Source of the DNA: Andalucia godoyi
Taxonomy: Eukaryota; Discoba; Jakobea; Jakobida; Andaluciidae
Direction: 5' to 3'
DNA length: 64,000 bases
Assembly: GCA_009859145.1 (NCBI GenBank)
Contig: VRVR01000013.1
Location: 248,001 to 312,000, forward strand
The translations under genes and the position numbers were made by a program. The notes beneath the pieces are model-generated. The model searched no databases, was not told where the DNA came from, and saw only the letters and a program-made list of their open reading frames with translations. How positions within the stretch are numbered: position 1 is the first letter of the stretch; each line of letters begins with the position of its first letter. Positions 29,497 through 40,176 of this stretch are shown here, piece by piece.

Positions 29497-30161
29497 ATGT
29501 CTATCGCAATGGCGCAGTTTTACGGTTCGGATGCTGGAGACACTGATGAATTCGAGTTTTCACAGTATGTCGTCATTTTTTAAAAATTAAAAAAGACAAC
29601 ATCAACAAACAATCAAACAAACAAAAATGGGAATTTAGAGAGCTTGAATCATTTCATTTTACGTGTTTGGTGGAAATGTGAGAATTGGTTGTTTACTAAT
29701 TTGTTAATGTTGTGTTTTGTTGAATGCGTGTGATTGTACACAGCCATGGTTCGGATGCGGATGCGTACTTTGACAGCTGTGTGGGTACACTACAAGAGAT
29801 TCTTCTTGATGCGGAGTTTTTCAATTTGCGAATGGCGTTTATGCGGGCGCATTGCCACGAGTTTGACAAGTCAGATGAGAACAAGCTGATCTACACTGCG
29901 TTGTTTGAGGAATATGTGAGGAACATCGAGGGTTTTTTGGAAACAAGGCTAAAAAGCGCAATTCCGGGGTTCAGTATGGTCTGGTTCTTGACAGAAATTG
30001 AGCGGCGAGGACAGGACGAGGTGTGCGGTGATCTCTGGGACCTCTTGGCATCTCTTGCGGATTTCGCTCAGTTCAAAGGGATCATGCTCGATGCCAAGCG
30101 ATCGCAAAAGGGCAAGAATCCGGAGAATGCTATTCAATCCGGGAAGGTCAAGTCGACGTGA
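29497..30161 (+). CDS. ARL2BP: ARL2-binding protein, BART domain (two exons)
   Basis: ARL2BP binds the GTPases ARL2/ARL3 and acts at mitochondria, centrosome and cilium. Exon 1 (29497-29564, MSIAMAQFYGSDAGDTDEFE) joins exon 2 (29744-30161) in phase 2 across a 179-nt intron (gtatgt...tacacag), giving 161 aa, the usual family size. The BART domain is unmistakable: FDSCVGTLQEILLDAEFF, SDENKLIYTALFEEYVRNIE, FLETRLKSAIPGFSMVWFLT and then GDLWDLLASLADFAQFKGIM. A second in-frame ATG at 29509 could also start translation. Presence of this gene fits a cell with centrioles or cilia. Confidence 0.93.
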
Positions 30162-30425
30162 AGACACAAACCGCAAGCCGCAGTACCCCGTAGCCGTCAA
30201 TGAATTGGGACAGTTGGACAGCCATGAAACATCGTCGTCACCATCGTTATACATATGCATATTCTCGGACATCACACTATCATACAATATGGGGAATTTC
30301 ATTGCTGTCCATCTCTTGAAACAGTATGATAAAGGGCAGATTCAGATAATGCTTTCTTCTTCTTTTAATTTAATTTCCTATTAATTAAAACAAAAAACAA
30401 AGCAAAATTGAAATTAAAAAATTGC

Positions 30426-33400
30426 TTACAAGAGTTGCTCCAGGAGTTGACGAATGCGGCCATCAAAATCGGAGCCTAGTGAGCCGGAGAATACGTGGAG
30501 AGACCGCAGGACAGCCTTTTGACTCGGAAGCTTGCTAATCACGTCGAGAATCAGGTTCATCTCTAAGCGTTGCGGTTTGCTCAAGGGACATCCACGGAGA
30601 CGGCGGAAGTTTTCAGAACACTCCTCAAACGCAGCAACAACCTTTTCTCGCAGCACACCATCGGCAAGTTCCCTCAGCTCATCAACACCGAGAAGGAATA
30701 TTAAAAAGTTGTACGCAGCCTCACGAAGCACCCACGGACGCACGGGGACGTAGTTCAGCAGCCCAAGTGACTGGCGTGCACCACCATCCGAAGTCAGACT
30801 GGCAACGGTCGACAGCAGATCCGAAGAAAACACCTTGAACAACACATCGCGTTTGGACATTAAAATGCGAATCATTTCGATCTCTAAAGTCGGTTCATAT
30901 CGACCGTCGAATGCCCGCAGCACACGAACGGCAAATGCAGAAACCCCAGGCGACGACCGAAACGTGTTGCCAGACAGGAAAGAATTCCACCTACGCAGGG
31001 TGTTTTCGTAAATAGGATGCTCGCGACTTACAAGAACACCGACAGCATCAAGATAGGCATCTTGATGCTGGGGAAGCGCTGCAAATGTCTCATGGAACAA
31101 CTCCAAAACGGCCACAAGGAAAGGAGTGTGAGGATTCTCAAACACCGACTTGAAAAGGGAGAGCAGGCGCGCAGATAGGGAATTGTCCAAACTTCCAGCA
31201 AGTGGTGTCATAGTCTTTAGCAACTCTACCAATCTGTTCTCGTACTCGAAGAACTTCTTCGTCTTGCTGTCTGCCGGCGCAGATTTCTTGGACGGTTCCA
31301 TGCACAGGCAAATACGGAGCCCGTCTTCGAGAAGATCCAGCAACTGCGATTCGTGTCCTTCTCGAGGGACTTTCATCCAGGAATCATGCATCATCAACAT
31401 CACAGCGATCGAGAAACAGCCCTTGTCTTCTCCAGCAGGAATATGATCCATGTCTTTCCTTCCTTCCACAAAAAATTCGTACACCGTCTGTGAAATAGAA
31501 TGCATCACGATTGTCCACGTGTCCCAGGCCAAGTCTTCGACGCTGAAACACTGCGCTGTTATCAAATCATCAAACGCCTTGATCGTTGTCGTACACACCT
31601 CGTTCGACGTCGACAACATGTTGTGCTGTATGTATGTAAATATCTCGGCAACGCATCTCGCATGGAACGTGCGAACCACGCACGCACAGTCAGAGGATGT
31701 CTCAATTCCGTAACTTGCGCAAAGCGCCACTATTTCCTGACAGATCTTGGGATCTTGCAATTCACCTACCTTCTTCACCAGGATGATTTGGGATATCGCA
31801 AGCACCGCGCGCACAACCCCTGAGATCGCCAACGACCGCGTCTCCTCCCATTGTTTTGCGACTGTGTTCCTCGAGTGATGAACAAGCATTTTCATTCCTT
31901 GTTCCTTTGATACCTGTGACGTGCGCGGATCCTGCGGTCCAGCTGTCGGTGGGTTCTCCTCATCAGTTGCTCGTCCAGATTCCGACTCGACAATGGACAG
32001 CAGCCTTACGAGCGTGTCCGACAAACATCGCATCAGACCAACAACCGAGAGCTTCGCGGCGTGGGTGGGCATTGACGACAGCAGTGTCTTCAGCGCGCCA
32101 TTTCGCGCAGAGGGGCGGACATCACGCACACACTCCCGCAATTTAGAAAACAGCAGAATCCACAGCGGTTCTGAATTCTGAGAACGCAGGGAGGGAGAGG
32201 ACAAGAAGTCTGCAGTGGACCACAGCGACGTCATGGCTGCAAGCGAAATGTTGGTATCCACAGACTGGATGGAGAATACACCAAGCATGTCAATGTACAG
32301 ATGCACCAGATCGTGCTCAAGATGCGGAAGGTAATCATTGCCAATCAGAGACAGAGACTCGAAAGCAATTTGAAGAATCTCTTGCAATCTTGTTCCGGAC
32401 ACCTGGAAACCGGCTCTCGTTAGCGCCGTCGAAATGGCAAATCCAGGGTCTTCGGCCAATGCAGTAGAGGAATCTCCCGAAGAACCGAGTACAGGCGACG
32501 AACCCGGTGTCAGTGAAGAAGACGACGAGGACGTGAGTCCGCCGCCATTCATCGGAGAGCTGGATGCCGCAGAGGGAGGCGCGGGAGACGACCCTGTAAA
32601 CAGACCGGCATCCATATACAAAGCAGCACGGGCAAGTGCATGCATGATGGAAGACCATGTTTCTGGCTTTGACATTCGAGATCCAACATCTCGCACAATG
32701 GAATGAAGACCACGCAATAATGAGACACGCAAGTCCGGGGCATCGTGAGCGGCAAAAAGGCCGGTATAAAAGGACACGAGTCTCGTTTCCATGTCAAGCG
32801 TGCAGTTGTTCTGATCAAGAATCGCGCAAATAAGATCCGTCGTCAGCTCGATTGCAGTGGAGCGGACAAACGTCTCTGGAAACTTGCAGAGAACAGCAAG
32901 ATGGTCAGCAACCACATTCCACAATTCCGGTATTCTCGCCAAGTTGTTGTGCAGCGAAGAAAACAAACCGCGAATAGCAAACAATCGCGGTTTGGACACT
33001 GTTGTAGAAGAGGACGTCGATCCAGCACTGGGTGACAACACCGACGTGGAAGACGCAGTGGGTGCCAAGAGCACCAAGGTTTCTTCGGAGAGACGCTGCA
33101 GTGCTTGCAAAAGGTCTGTGATGGAGTGTAGGGACAAGTTGGAAGAACTTTGAAACAAATTTTGCAAGGCATCTGTCAGAATTCGGAGATCGTCGGAAGT
33201 GGTCTCTGAAACAGCCTTTGTCCCCGCGGACTGCGGATTGTCGGGAAAAAGCAGCTTGTCGAGAAGCTGAAAGTTTCGCAGCAGAATCTTCCAGGATGTC
33301 CCCAATAAGCCGCCAATGCAGTGTGCGATGTTGAAAAGTGCTTTGAGTACTTGTACGTTCTTGGGATGCATCTTGTATGAATCCGCGGAGAGCGCACCTG

Positions 33401-35144
33401 CAGACGAAGAATTCCCGTTCGTATTGCCATCCAGAGCATGCAGAGCAGCCATTTCCTCCGGGGAGCCACTAAGAGGACCGCTTCCTGCGTTAGGAAACAT
33501 CGAGGTGGAAAGCGGCTGAGAAAACCTGCATAGGTCGACAAGAAAAACATCACGGACCTCATCAAGCTTGCAAATCCCGCAAACATGGATGAATGTTTGA
33601 TAGATCGGAAGAATTCTTTGAAGCACCAATTCGTCATAGGCTCTGGCAAGAATCAGCGACAGTGTGCCCATAAGAGGACGCCAAGAAATCGCAATCATGT
33701 TACTAACAATCTGTACATCAGTCACGGGTCCCTCCTCATCAGCGGCGACGCCATTCTCCGAGGCAAACGACAGCCTCTTCTCCAGTCCGTCCGAAATGGA
33801 CTCCTTCTTCTTCTGCTCGTCGACAGGAATCCGTTCTGTATCCCTCCCACCGCGCAAGATGTCGCACATGATTGCAAATGATTTTGAAATATTGGACAGA
33901 GTGTCAACAGTCAATCGCAGTAGCTCCGGCTGACCAACCACAGGCAATTCAGAATCGTTCGATGCGTCGATGCCCGCAAATTTCGAGGCAACTGACAGCA
34001 TGTTAGAATTCATCCGTGATGTCATTTCATTGTCCAGTGATGCTTGGGCATTTCTCTGCAGCGTCTGGAAGAGTGCTTCAAACAATGGAACGTTTGTCGC
34101 GTGCATATCACGCACCCATGCAACCGAGTCCGCGAGCCTCCTCAAAATATCGAGAGCAAGGCACCGTTGATACGTCAAAAATCCTTCTTCCATGATGCTC
34201 ATGAGCATTTCAGCACCTCGGGTAGTCTCTGCTGGCAGAGCCTTGCTGAAGTTCAGCAGAAGTCGAAACAGCAACCGGAGCAACCTCAGAAACAACGGAT
34301 AATCAATCTGCAGCTTCTCGTTCGTCGGCAAGTAGCGAAACACCAGTGTGCATACTTCTTCCTTGACCAATCGCAGAATGGAATCTGTCTGAATAAGGAC
34401 TGAATAGTGGTTCGCAAGCACAATATCAATTAGCTCCAGTCCCAAAAGCTTCAGCAGCTGATTGGATGAACTAGATGTGGCGCGCGTAACATCCCTGAGA
34501 AATTGATGACTGTTCAATCGTTCGTCGTCACGTTCCCGCGGATCAAACACCAGCGTCGCAAATTGCTTCATTGTGGCTCCAGCCGTGCTGCTCACGACAG
34601 GCGACTTTGCCTCGACCAGCTTAAAACACGTTGAAATTGCAGTGGAAAACGAGTCTGGCGGCACCGCAAATGCCTTTGAAGTCAAGAATGCAACGAGTGT
34701 TTGAAGCATCTTCAGATAGACAGTGTCATCAAACGATGATGAGATCAGTGAAGCGAAGCAATCGACCAATTCCGGCGACGACGACGGCAGAAATACTCTG
34801 TACTGCAAGCATTTCTGCAGCGTCGGAAGAGCCAAAAGAACCAACTTTGAGCTGTCGGACCGACACGCAAGGAACAACGGCTGCAGAATCTCGTCTGACT
34901 TTAGCAGTTGTTTCGCGACGAAATCCGATTCATCCGAATAGCCCGAAGGAGTCGAAGGCGTCCACGAACCAGCTCCACTATTACTACTACTACTACTACT
35001 ACTGTTTGGAGAAGGTAGAGAATCGCGGATGTTCCGCACGCGTACAATTGCCTTCTCTGCAGACTCCTTTACAGCAATGCGCTTTTTGCCAGCTTCAATC
35101 GACAATGCTCGCAAGTCCTGCTCAAGATTCGCAAGCAATGACAT
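30426..35144 (-). CDS. MON2: MON2-like Golgi/endosome scaffold
   Basis: MON2 is a relative of large Arf-GEFs without a Sec7 domain. It works with DOPEY and flippases at the trans-Golgi and endosome. The 1572-aa protein starts MSLLANLEQDLRALSIEAGK, matching the family N-terminus (LxxDLRxLSxE, KKxxxVKExxE). The DCB region includes ILQPLFLACRSDSSKLVLLA and LKMLQTLVAFLTSKAF. The HUS-type region includes LGLELIDIVLANHYSVL and CTLVFRYL. The remainder is helical repeat with Ser-rich loops (one from ACT repeats at 34980-35001). The end, FSGSLGSDFDGRIRQLLEQL, is amphipathic. Length fits the family (1600-1700). A much longer open frame to 35978 belongs to antisense DNA of RAD23 and is ignored. Confidence 0.88.
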   Translation of the reverse strand: MSLLANLEQDLRALSIEAGKKRIAVKESAEKAIVRVRNIRDSLPSPNSSSSSSSNSGAGSWTPSTPSGYSDESDFVAKQLLKSDEILQPLFLACRSDSSKLVLLALPTLQKCLQYRVFLPSSSPELVDCFASLISSSFDDTVYLKMLQTLVAFLTSKAFAVPPDSFSTAISTCFKLVEAKSPVVSSTAGATMKQFATLVFDPRERDDERLNSHQFLRDVTRATSSSSNQLLKLLGLELIDIVLANHYSVLIQTDSILRLVKEEVCTLVFRYLPTNEKLQIDYPLFLRLLRLLFRLLLNFSKALPAETTRGAEMLMSIMEEGFLTYQRCLALDILRRLADSVAWVRDMHATNVPLFEALFQTLQRNAQASLDNEMTSRMNSNMLSVASKFAGIDASNDSELPVVGQPELLRLTVDTLSNISKSFAIMCDILRGGRDTERIPVDEQKKKESISDGLEKRLSFASENGVAADEEGPVTDVQIVSNMIAISWRPLMGTLSLILARAYDELVLQRILPIYQTFIHVCGICKLDEVRDVFLVDLCRFSQPLSTSMFPNAGSGPLSGSPEEMAALHALDGNTNGNSSSAGALSADSYKMHPKNVQVLKALFNIAHCIGGLLGTSWKILLRNFQLLDKLLFPDNPQSAGTKAVSETTSDDLRILTDALQNLFQSSSNLSLHSITDLLQALQRLSEETLVLLAPTASSTSVLSPSAGSTSSSTTVSKPRLFAIRGLFSSLHNNLARIPELWNVVADHLAVLCKFPETFVRSTAIELTTDLICAILDQNNCTLDMETRLVSFYTGLFAAHDAPDLRVSLLRGLHSIVRDVGSRMSKPETWSSIMHALARAALYMDAGLFTGSSPAPPSAASSSPMNGGGLTSSSSSSLTPGSSPVLGSSGDSSTALAEDPGFAISTALTRAGFQVSGTRLQEILQIAFESLSLIGNDYLPHLEHDLVHLYIDMLGVFSIQSVDTNISLAAMTSLWSTADFLSSPSLRSQNSEPLWILLFSKLRECVRDVRPSARNGALKTLLSSMPTHAAKLSVVGLMRCLSDTLVRLLSIVESESGRATDEENPPTAGPQDPRTSQVSKEQGMKMLVHHSRNTVAKQWEETRSLAISGVVRAVLAISQIILVKKVGELQDPKICQEIVALCASYGIETSSDCACVVRTFHARCVAEIFTYIQHNMLSTSNEVCTTTIKAFDDLITAQCFSVEDLAWDTWTIVMHSISQTVYEFFVEGRKDMDHIPAGEDKGCFSIAVMLMMHDSWMKVPREGHESQLLDLLEDGLRICLCMEPSKKSAPADSKTKKFFEYENRLVELLKTMTPLAGSLDNSLSARLLSLFKSVFENPHTPFLVAVLELFHETFAALPQHQDAYLDAVGVLVSREHPIYENTLRRWNSFLSGNTFRSSPGVSAFAVRVLRAFDGRYEPTLEIEMIRILMSKRDVLFKVFSSDLLSTVASLTSDGGARQSLGLLNYVPVRPWVLREAAYNFLIFLLGVDELRELADGVLREKVVAAFEECSENFRRLRGCPLSKPQRLEMNLILDVISKLPSQKAVLRSLHVFSGSLGSDFDGRIRQLLEQLL

Positions 35145-35448
35145 TCTATGATACCCACTTCCACAACAGCCCTTTCTTGTCTTTCGGTTAATATACCCCC
35201 TCGACGTGCCACAATTAAGAGAAAAATAGAAAATGGAAAAACACAAAAACCAGAAAAATCGAAATGCAGAAAAATCAACAGAGAAACGAAAGAAAGGTAA
35301 AAAACGAGGACAGAAAACAGTAACACACTGCAGACTGAACGCTACACGTCGCTGTGTACAACAGATGTCGTCCGAGTTTGATTTCTGACTCCTTCTGTTT
35401 TTCCCCTTCCAAACTCTTTTTTTTAATTTATTGTTATTCCATTCATCG
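35145..35448. other. Intergenic, MON2 start to RAD23 stop
   Basis: 304 bp, A-rich then T-rich. It probably holds the MON2 promoter and the RAD23 3' UTR (both reverse strand). No gene seen. Confidence 0.5.
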
Positions 35449-36950
35449 TTACTGCTCGTCGTCCATGAGTTCGTGTCCGTGCTCCAGGAGATAGTTTGCA
35501 GCGGCGTCCTCGTTTTTATCGCATGCAAAGTATGCTTGAGCAGCGAGGGTCTTTGGAAATCCCATGCTCGCAAGTCTTTCGATTGCTGCATTTTCCTCGG
35601 GAGTGACTCGGATGGCGCCCGGCGGAGCAACCTGTCCGCCACCCTGTCCGCCCTGTCCTCCAGCAGCAGACATTTGGCTGAGGGCAGCCATGGCGTGCTG
35701 TCTTTCCTGGTCCGACATTGGTTCCTGGAGCATCTGGATGAACTCGCGCTGGTTGGCGTTGATGAACTGGAGCAACTCCGGCGACGAGTCTCCCAGCTGG
35801 GAGATAATGGGACCAAGAAGCTGCGGTTGTGCTTGGACAAGCATTCTGATACCGAGAATCTGCGGATCCTGGCGCAGCGTATCCATCGTGATGGGACGTC
35901 CATCCTCCCCAGCACCCAATCCAAAATCATCTCCTCCATCGTCTTCCCCGTCGTCCTCCCCGTCGTCCTCGATATCATACATTGCAGCGTCCATTTCTGC
36001 CATTGGATTGCTGGAATCCGTCGCAGACTGCACCGATGTATTCGCCGTCGCAGCTGCTACTGCCGACGTCGATGGATGCGCAGTCGACGTGCTTGATGCA
36101 GGACGCGCAGCGGGCATCACAGGATCAATATTTGGCACACTTCCAGAAAGTAGGTAGTCAACAGCGCGGTCCGGGTTGTTAAATGCTGCACGCAGAGCAC
36201 GCAAAACAAGCGGACGGTCAAACCCCATCGAACACAGCTCCTGAATCACCGGCTCAGCAGCTGCGCCGAACACAAGATCGTTTCCAGCTGCTCCCGAAGG
36301 GCGAGCAGGAGCATTCGGAGCTGTCACGCCTGATGTAGTCGTTGCCGCCGGCGTCGAAACCGGCGTCGCCGCCAACGATGATGCTGAGGCTGACGAAGGC
36401 GCTGGAGTCGCTGGAACACTCGGCGTCGGTTCTAATGCTCACCAGAAAAAAAGAAAATCCGAAAAAAATAATAATACAAAGTATATGCAACACAAAACAT
36501 TAGTAAATTATTCGTGTTTTAGTAGAGGATGGGATGGCACCATCACCATACGCCCCGACGATGACGGTGAAGTAAGCACGAAGGATGGAGGAACAAAAAT
36601 GAAAGAAGGGAATGAGAAGGAGGAGGAGGAGGAGAAGGGGAGAAAAGGAAAAAAAAATAGAAGAGAAACATGAAGGAGAACATGCTGGGAGTATCTTCGA
36701 TCTTTGGTGCAGAAGGCTTCGACTTTGACACCATGATAACGAGGGACGCGCCGTCTTCGATTCCATTTGATGCGATAGAAGAGTCATCCGCGAGGACCTT
36801 TCCCTTGAAAATGAGCTTCTGAGCGGCCACGGGAGCCTCATTCGCACCCATTTGTGCCTCCAAAAGACCCTTGATGTGCGAGACCGTGTCTTCGGCTGCA
36901 CACGACACGGAAATCTTGGCTCCTGAAATAGTCTTGAATGTCAATTGCAT
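35449..36950 (-). CDS. RAD23: RAD23 ubiquitin shuttle factor (two exons, probable GC-AG intron)
   Basis: RAD23 carries ubiquitinated proteins to the proteasome and stabilises XPC/Rad4 in nucleotide excision repair. Exon 1 (36686-36950) encodes the ubiquitin-like domain: MQLTFKTISGAKISVSCAAE, LIFKGKVLADD, GASLVIMVSKSK. Exon 2 (35449-36431) encodes an Ala/Pro/Ser linker, UBA1 (IQELCSMGFDRPLVLRALRA), the XPC-binding domain (QPQLLGPIISQLGDSSPELL) and UBA2 (IERLASMGFPKTLAAQAYFA). The order and the C-terminal end near UBA2 are canonical. The only phase-compatible intron I found is 36432-36685, with donor GCATGT and acceptor ATTAG, joining in phase 1. The donor equals the local GTATGT consensus with T to C. 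Exact junctions need cDNA. Total is about 415 aa. Confidence 0.87.
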
Positions 36951-37332
36951 CGCGGTTTTTCTTTTTTTTCTTTTTTTTTGTTTTGTTTTGTTTTGTCGCT
37001 TCTCTGTTTCTCAGCTTCTTACGAAGGATCAAGAAACCTAAATAAAATTAAACAAAAACTCCCCCAAAATAATAATAAAATAAATACCAACAACCAACAA
37101 CCAAAAAACAAAAAACCAAAATAAACGGGGTTTAAAGACATGTAAAATATAATTCACTGATAATAAAAGGACTGCGCTTCACGTCAAAAAAGAACGCCCG
37201 ACTTGAATCTGAAAGCATTCCTCTTAACATCTCGGCATCCACACTACAGCTGCTGTGTTTATGACGATTGAAAATGGAATTGCATAAAGTTTTTTTAAAT
37301 TTTTTATCTTTATTATACACAGTCGACAGAGT
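36951..37332. other. Intergenic, RAD23 start to tRNA methyltransferase stop
   Basis: 382 bp of A/T-rich homopolymer-like DNA (A runs at 37050-37130, T runs at 36960-36996). Promoter of RAD23 and 3' region of the methyltransferase, both reverse. No gene seen. Confidence 0.5.
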
Positions 37333-38289
37333 CTACCAAGCGATCTGGTGGGGGAGAGTGTGCAGCTGGTCGACAGGAAGCAGTTCGACGGCATCGGGTA
37401 CTCGTTCCCAGATGCCCCAGTGTGTGGAGAGATTTTTTGACTTTTTGACCTTTGCGCCGTCTTCGCTGGAGTGCAGAATGTGACGAATGTAGGGATCAGT
37501 GACCTGCTGCGGGACCATGAACGCGCCCTCTTTGTTTCTGGCTGTTAATTCTTCTTCAAAGTCGTCGTACGCAACCACCTTGCGAAACAGAGGATGCGCA
37601 TCGACTGCAGACCTCATCCAATCCCACAGCTCCTTGACATCGGTGACTGCATATAGCTTCGCACCAAGTCTTAGCACATGTGCATACTCGGCGAGCAGCT
37701 CGGGTGTGATGATCCTTCTTCTGTGATTCGACTTTTTGAAATGCGGGTCTGGATGAATGAAGAATATGCCGTTCAGCTGGCCCTTTTCAAAGTAGTTTGG
37801 CAGAAACCGCATGCCATTCGACCGGACAACCGATACATTTGTGTAGCGCAGCGGATTTTTCTCTCGTAGGTCTTCCATCCGCCCCTTTGCAAACTCGGCT
37901 ACGCGATCCCGGATCTCAATTCCAAGAAACACCTCGTCTGGGAACAGCGGCGCAAGTCGCACAAGCATGCCGCCCCACGCGCACCCGACATCGCACATCG
38001 TCACTTTCTCTTGCGGATACCCATCCGGTCGCATTGCTTCTTCCTCGGCCGACGATGCCAATGCCGCACTGAGCTGAGGATAGTACGACGAAAATGGAAA
38101 CAGCGATGGCCGAGCGGGAACATAGTATGTCTCGTCCGACAGCGGATTCGAATGCGCACGGACCTTTATTGGGAAGTTGTACCCTCGCTTCATCGAATAC
38201 TGCTTCTTCACTGCTTGAACACTCTCACTCTCACCGTCCCCTTCACCCTCACCGCCACCAGTTCCAAATGAGCCGCCCTTTTGCGCCAT
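37333..38289 (-). CDS. TRM8: tRNA (guanine-N7)-methyltransferase (METTL1/Trm8)
   Basis: This enzyme uses SAM to methylate G46 in the variable loop of tRNAs, with WDR4/Trm82 as partner (not in the window). The 318-aa protein starts MAQKGGSFGTGGGEGE. Core motifs are RAHSNPLSDETYY, the SAM-binding CDVGCAWGGMLVRLAPLFPD, GIEIRDRVAEF, VVRSNGMRFLPNYFEKGQL, the catalytic signature FFIHPDPHFKKSNHRRRIIT, and LLAEYAHVLRLGAKLYAVTD. The Gly/Glu-rich first 35 residues are probably disordered. A Ser/Ala-rich insertion precedes the SAM motif. It is divergent from cyclin C. Confidence 0.95.
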   Translation of the reverse strand: MAQKGGSFGTGGGEGEGDGESESVQAVKKQYSMKRGYNFPIKVRAHSNPLSDETYYVPARPSLFPFSSYYPQLSAALASSAEEEAMRPDGYPQEKVTMCDVGCAWGGMLVRLAPLFPDEVFLGIEIRDRVAEFAKGRMEDLREKNPLRYTNVSVVRSNGMRFLPNYFEKGQLNGIFFIHPDPHFKKSNHRRRIITPELLAEYAHVLRLGAKLYAVTDVKELWDWMRSAVDAHPLFRKVVAYDDFEEELTARNKEGAFMVPQQVTDPYIRHILHSSEDGAKVKKSKNLSTHWGIWERVPDAVELLPVDQLHTLPHQIAW

Positions 38290-38589
38290 GATGATGTCCA
38301 GTAAGTATCCGCGTGCCTCGCCTTCTCTGTCGTTCAGAAGAAATCTGCCTTTTGTTTATTGTGCTGTTTGCCAGCAGTTTCATGAAAACCCTCTTCGAAA
38401 GACCCGCGAAAAGATGGTCGATACGCTTCCTTCTAGGATCCAGCATCAAGTCTGAACGTGCGCCCCTTCCCGCCATTCATCTGTGCTTCCAAAATCGCGT
38501 TGGGGAGGTTTCCACGATTTCCACACGCACACAAATAATAATAACATTTGTTAATAGAGAGAAGAGAGGAGGATAGAACAGGGAGAAAA
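38290..38589. promoter_or_regulatory. Divergent promoter, Trm8 and cyclin C
   Basis: 300 bp between outward-pointing starts. No core promoter motif is recognised and no protein-like frame is seen. Confidence 0.4.
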
Positions 38590-40176
38590 ATGTTTGTATC
38601 AACGCAGACGGCCGCGCAAAAGTCCTGGCGTTTTCCGTCACCGGCCTCTCTTTCGGCGCGCCGTGCTCAAATATACCGCCACGGATGCCGTCTTTCGCGT
38701 CTGTCGCACTCTCACTCTCACTCTTATTCGCAGTCCAACTCCAGCTCATCCCAGTCAGAGCCAGCGTGCGATCGTGCGAATCCGTCTGTTCTTGCGTTGT
38801 CTCTGGCTCATCCGTACCGCTCGGACGAGCAGCTTTCGCACGGGGAAGGACAAGGCCAGCGTGATGTAGAAGACCTGGAAGATGTAGAGGAAGGAGCTGG
38901 AGAGGATGACAAAGTGGGGCTTAGTATTGCCGAGTGTGCGCTGCTGGAGACCGCTGCACTGGGTCGGCTGTTTGCGTATTTTCATCATCCAACACGCTTT
39001 CTGACTCGTTCGTCTCGTCCAACAGCCAGTACTGCAGGTGCTGGTAGCAGCGGCCAGGCGCTGTCGACGCATGTTCTCTACACGGCGGCTGCATATGTAC
39101 GCCGATTCTACTCGCGAGTGTCCGTGCTCGAGGCAGACCCGACACTCATTGCTGTCGCTGCAGTGTTTCTTGCTGCCAAGGTTGAAGAAGCACACATTGC
39201 TCCGTCGCACCTCATTTCCCAAGTCCTTGCTTTTGAGTCCTCTTCTTCCACCTCTTCTTCCGCCTCTTCTTCCGCCTCTTCTTCCGCCTCTTCTTCCGCT
39301 TCCTCGGCATTGTCGTCATCGAGCACAATAACAACGGCACTGAACGACGTGACATTGAAGCGCGCAGAAGTGGTGTTGGCGAGTGTGTTGCGATGGGATT
39401 TGCATGTTCCTTCTGCCCATCGTTGCGTCCTCGGTCTCTATGATCCATCATCATCATCATCATCTTCTTCTTCTTCTTCATCGTCCCATGTATTGGATGT
39501 GGTGCATGAAAGAATTGACACGTGGGCCGTGCGCACGGATGCGGTGCTCTTGTATCCTGCATCCGTCATCGCTGCAGCAGCTCTTCTGTCTGCCTCTGCG
39601 GATGACCACTCCGGTAGTGCTGGAGGAGGGAGTGGAGTTGGTGGCGGAGCAGTGATTGAAAAGTATCAGAGTTCAGCGGGCGCGCAGTATGACCTGGTTG
39701 AGATTGCAGCAATGCTGGACGCGCAAGTTGCGGAAGAAAAGGGGGGCAAATCAGAGATGGCAGAAAAGAGAGAGATGGTGCGAGTTGCAAGGGCGCGATG
39801 GGCAAAATGTAGAGTCCGCGAGACGGATGTGGCAAGTGCACAGTTCGAGGAGCTTGAAAGGGCTCGAGGAGACCACTGGGCGGAAAAGCGGTCGCAGAGG
39901 CTCAAAGAACGCGCAATAGTCGAGAAGGAGGAGGAACTGGAGTTGCTCATGGGCAAGCCAAAGAGACTCTTGCGCATTGCTCCCGACGACGACGACGACG
40001 ACGACGACGACGCTGATGGCGCTGATGGCGCGGATGGCAACCATGGCGAGGGCCGACCCCGCAATCACAATCGCAGTCGCAATCGCAGTCGCAGTCGCAA
40101 CCACATACACAATGGCAATGGCGGTGATAGCGATAGCGATAACGACGACGATGATTCATGGCTTAAACGTGTCTAA
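38590..40176 (+). CDS. CCNC: Cyclin C-like protein, with Ser and Asp homopolymers
   Basis: Cyclin C partners CDK8 in the Mediator kinase module. The 528-aa protein starts MFVSTQTAAQKSWRFPSPAS. The first cyclin fold is clear: LSTHVLYTAAAYVRRFYSRV and ADPTLIAVAAVFLAAKVEEA. The second contains LASVLRWDLHVPSAHRCVLG and TWAVRTDAVLLYPASVIAAA, where human cyclin C has the equivalent TYRTDLCLLYPP region. Ser runs (from 12-bp and TCA/TCT repeats) split the cyclin box, and a 22-residue-scale acidic/Asn-Arg tail follows. These make the protein almost twice the usual 280-300 aa. Cyclin L or H is the alternative, but the second-fold motif favours C. It lies in the GC-rich part of the window with OST48. 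Confidence 0.8.
   Translation: MFVSTQTAAQKSWRFPSPASLSARRAQIYRHGCRLSRLSHSHSHSYSQSNSSSSQSEPACDRANPSVLALSLAHPYRSDEQLSHGEGQGQRDVEDLEDVEEGAGEDDKVGLSIAECALLETAALGRLFAYFHHPTRFLTRSSRPTASTAGAGSSGQALSTHVLYTAAAYVRRFYSRVSVLEADPTLIAVAAVFLAAKVEEAHIAPSHLISQVLAFESSSSTSSSASSSASSSASSSASSALSSSSTITTALNDVTLKRAEVVLASVLRWDLHVPSAHRCVLGLYDPSSSSSSSSSSSSSHVLDVVHERIDTWAVRTDAVLLYPASVIAAAALLSASADDHSGSAGGGSGVGGGAVIEKYQSSAGAQYDLVEIAAMLDAQVAEEKGGKSEMAEKREMVRVARARWAKCRVRETDVASAQFEELERARGDHWAEKRSQRLKERAIVEKEEELELLMGKPKRLLRIAPDDDDDDDDDADGADGADGNHGEGRPRNHNRSRNRSRSRNHIHNGNGGDSDSDNDDDDSWLKRV
39239..39303. repeat. 12-bp coding repeat (cttcttccgcct) in cyclin C
   Basis: Five or so units encode Ser-Ser-Ala-Ser blocks inserted between the two cyclin folds. 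Confidence 0.85.

Noticed and set aside
30426-35978. 1850-residue open frame extending upstream of MON2
   Set aside because: The part beyond 35144 is antisense to RAD23. The family N-terminus begins at ATG 35144.
35564-36157. 197-residue forward frame
   Set aside because: Antisense shadow of RAD23 exon 2, with Cys/Pro-rich nonsense composition.
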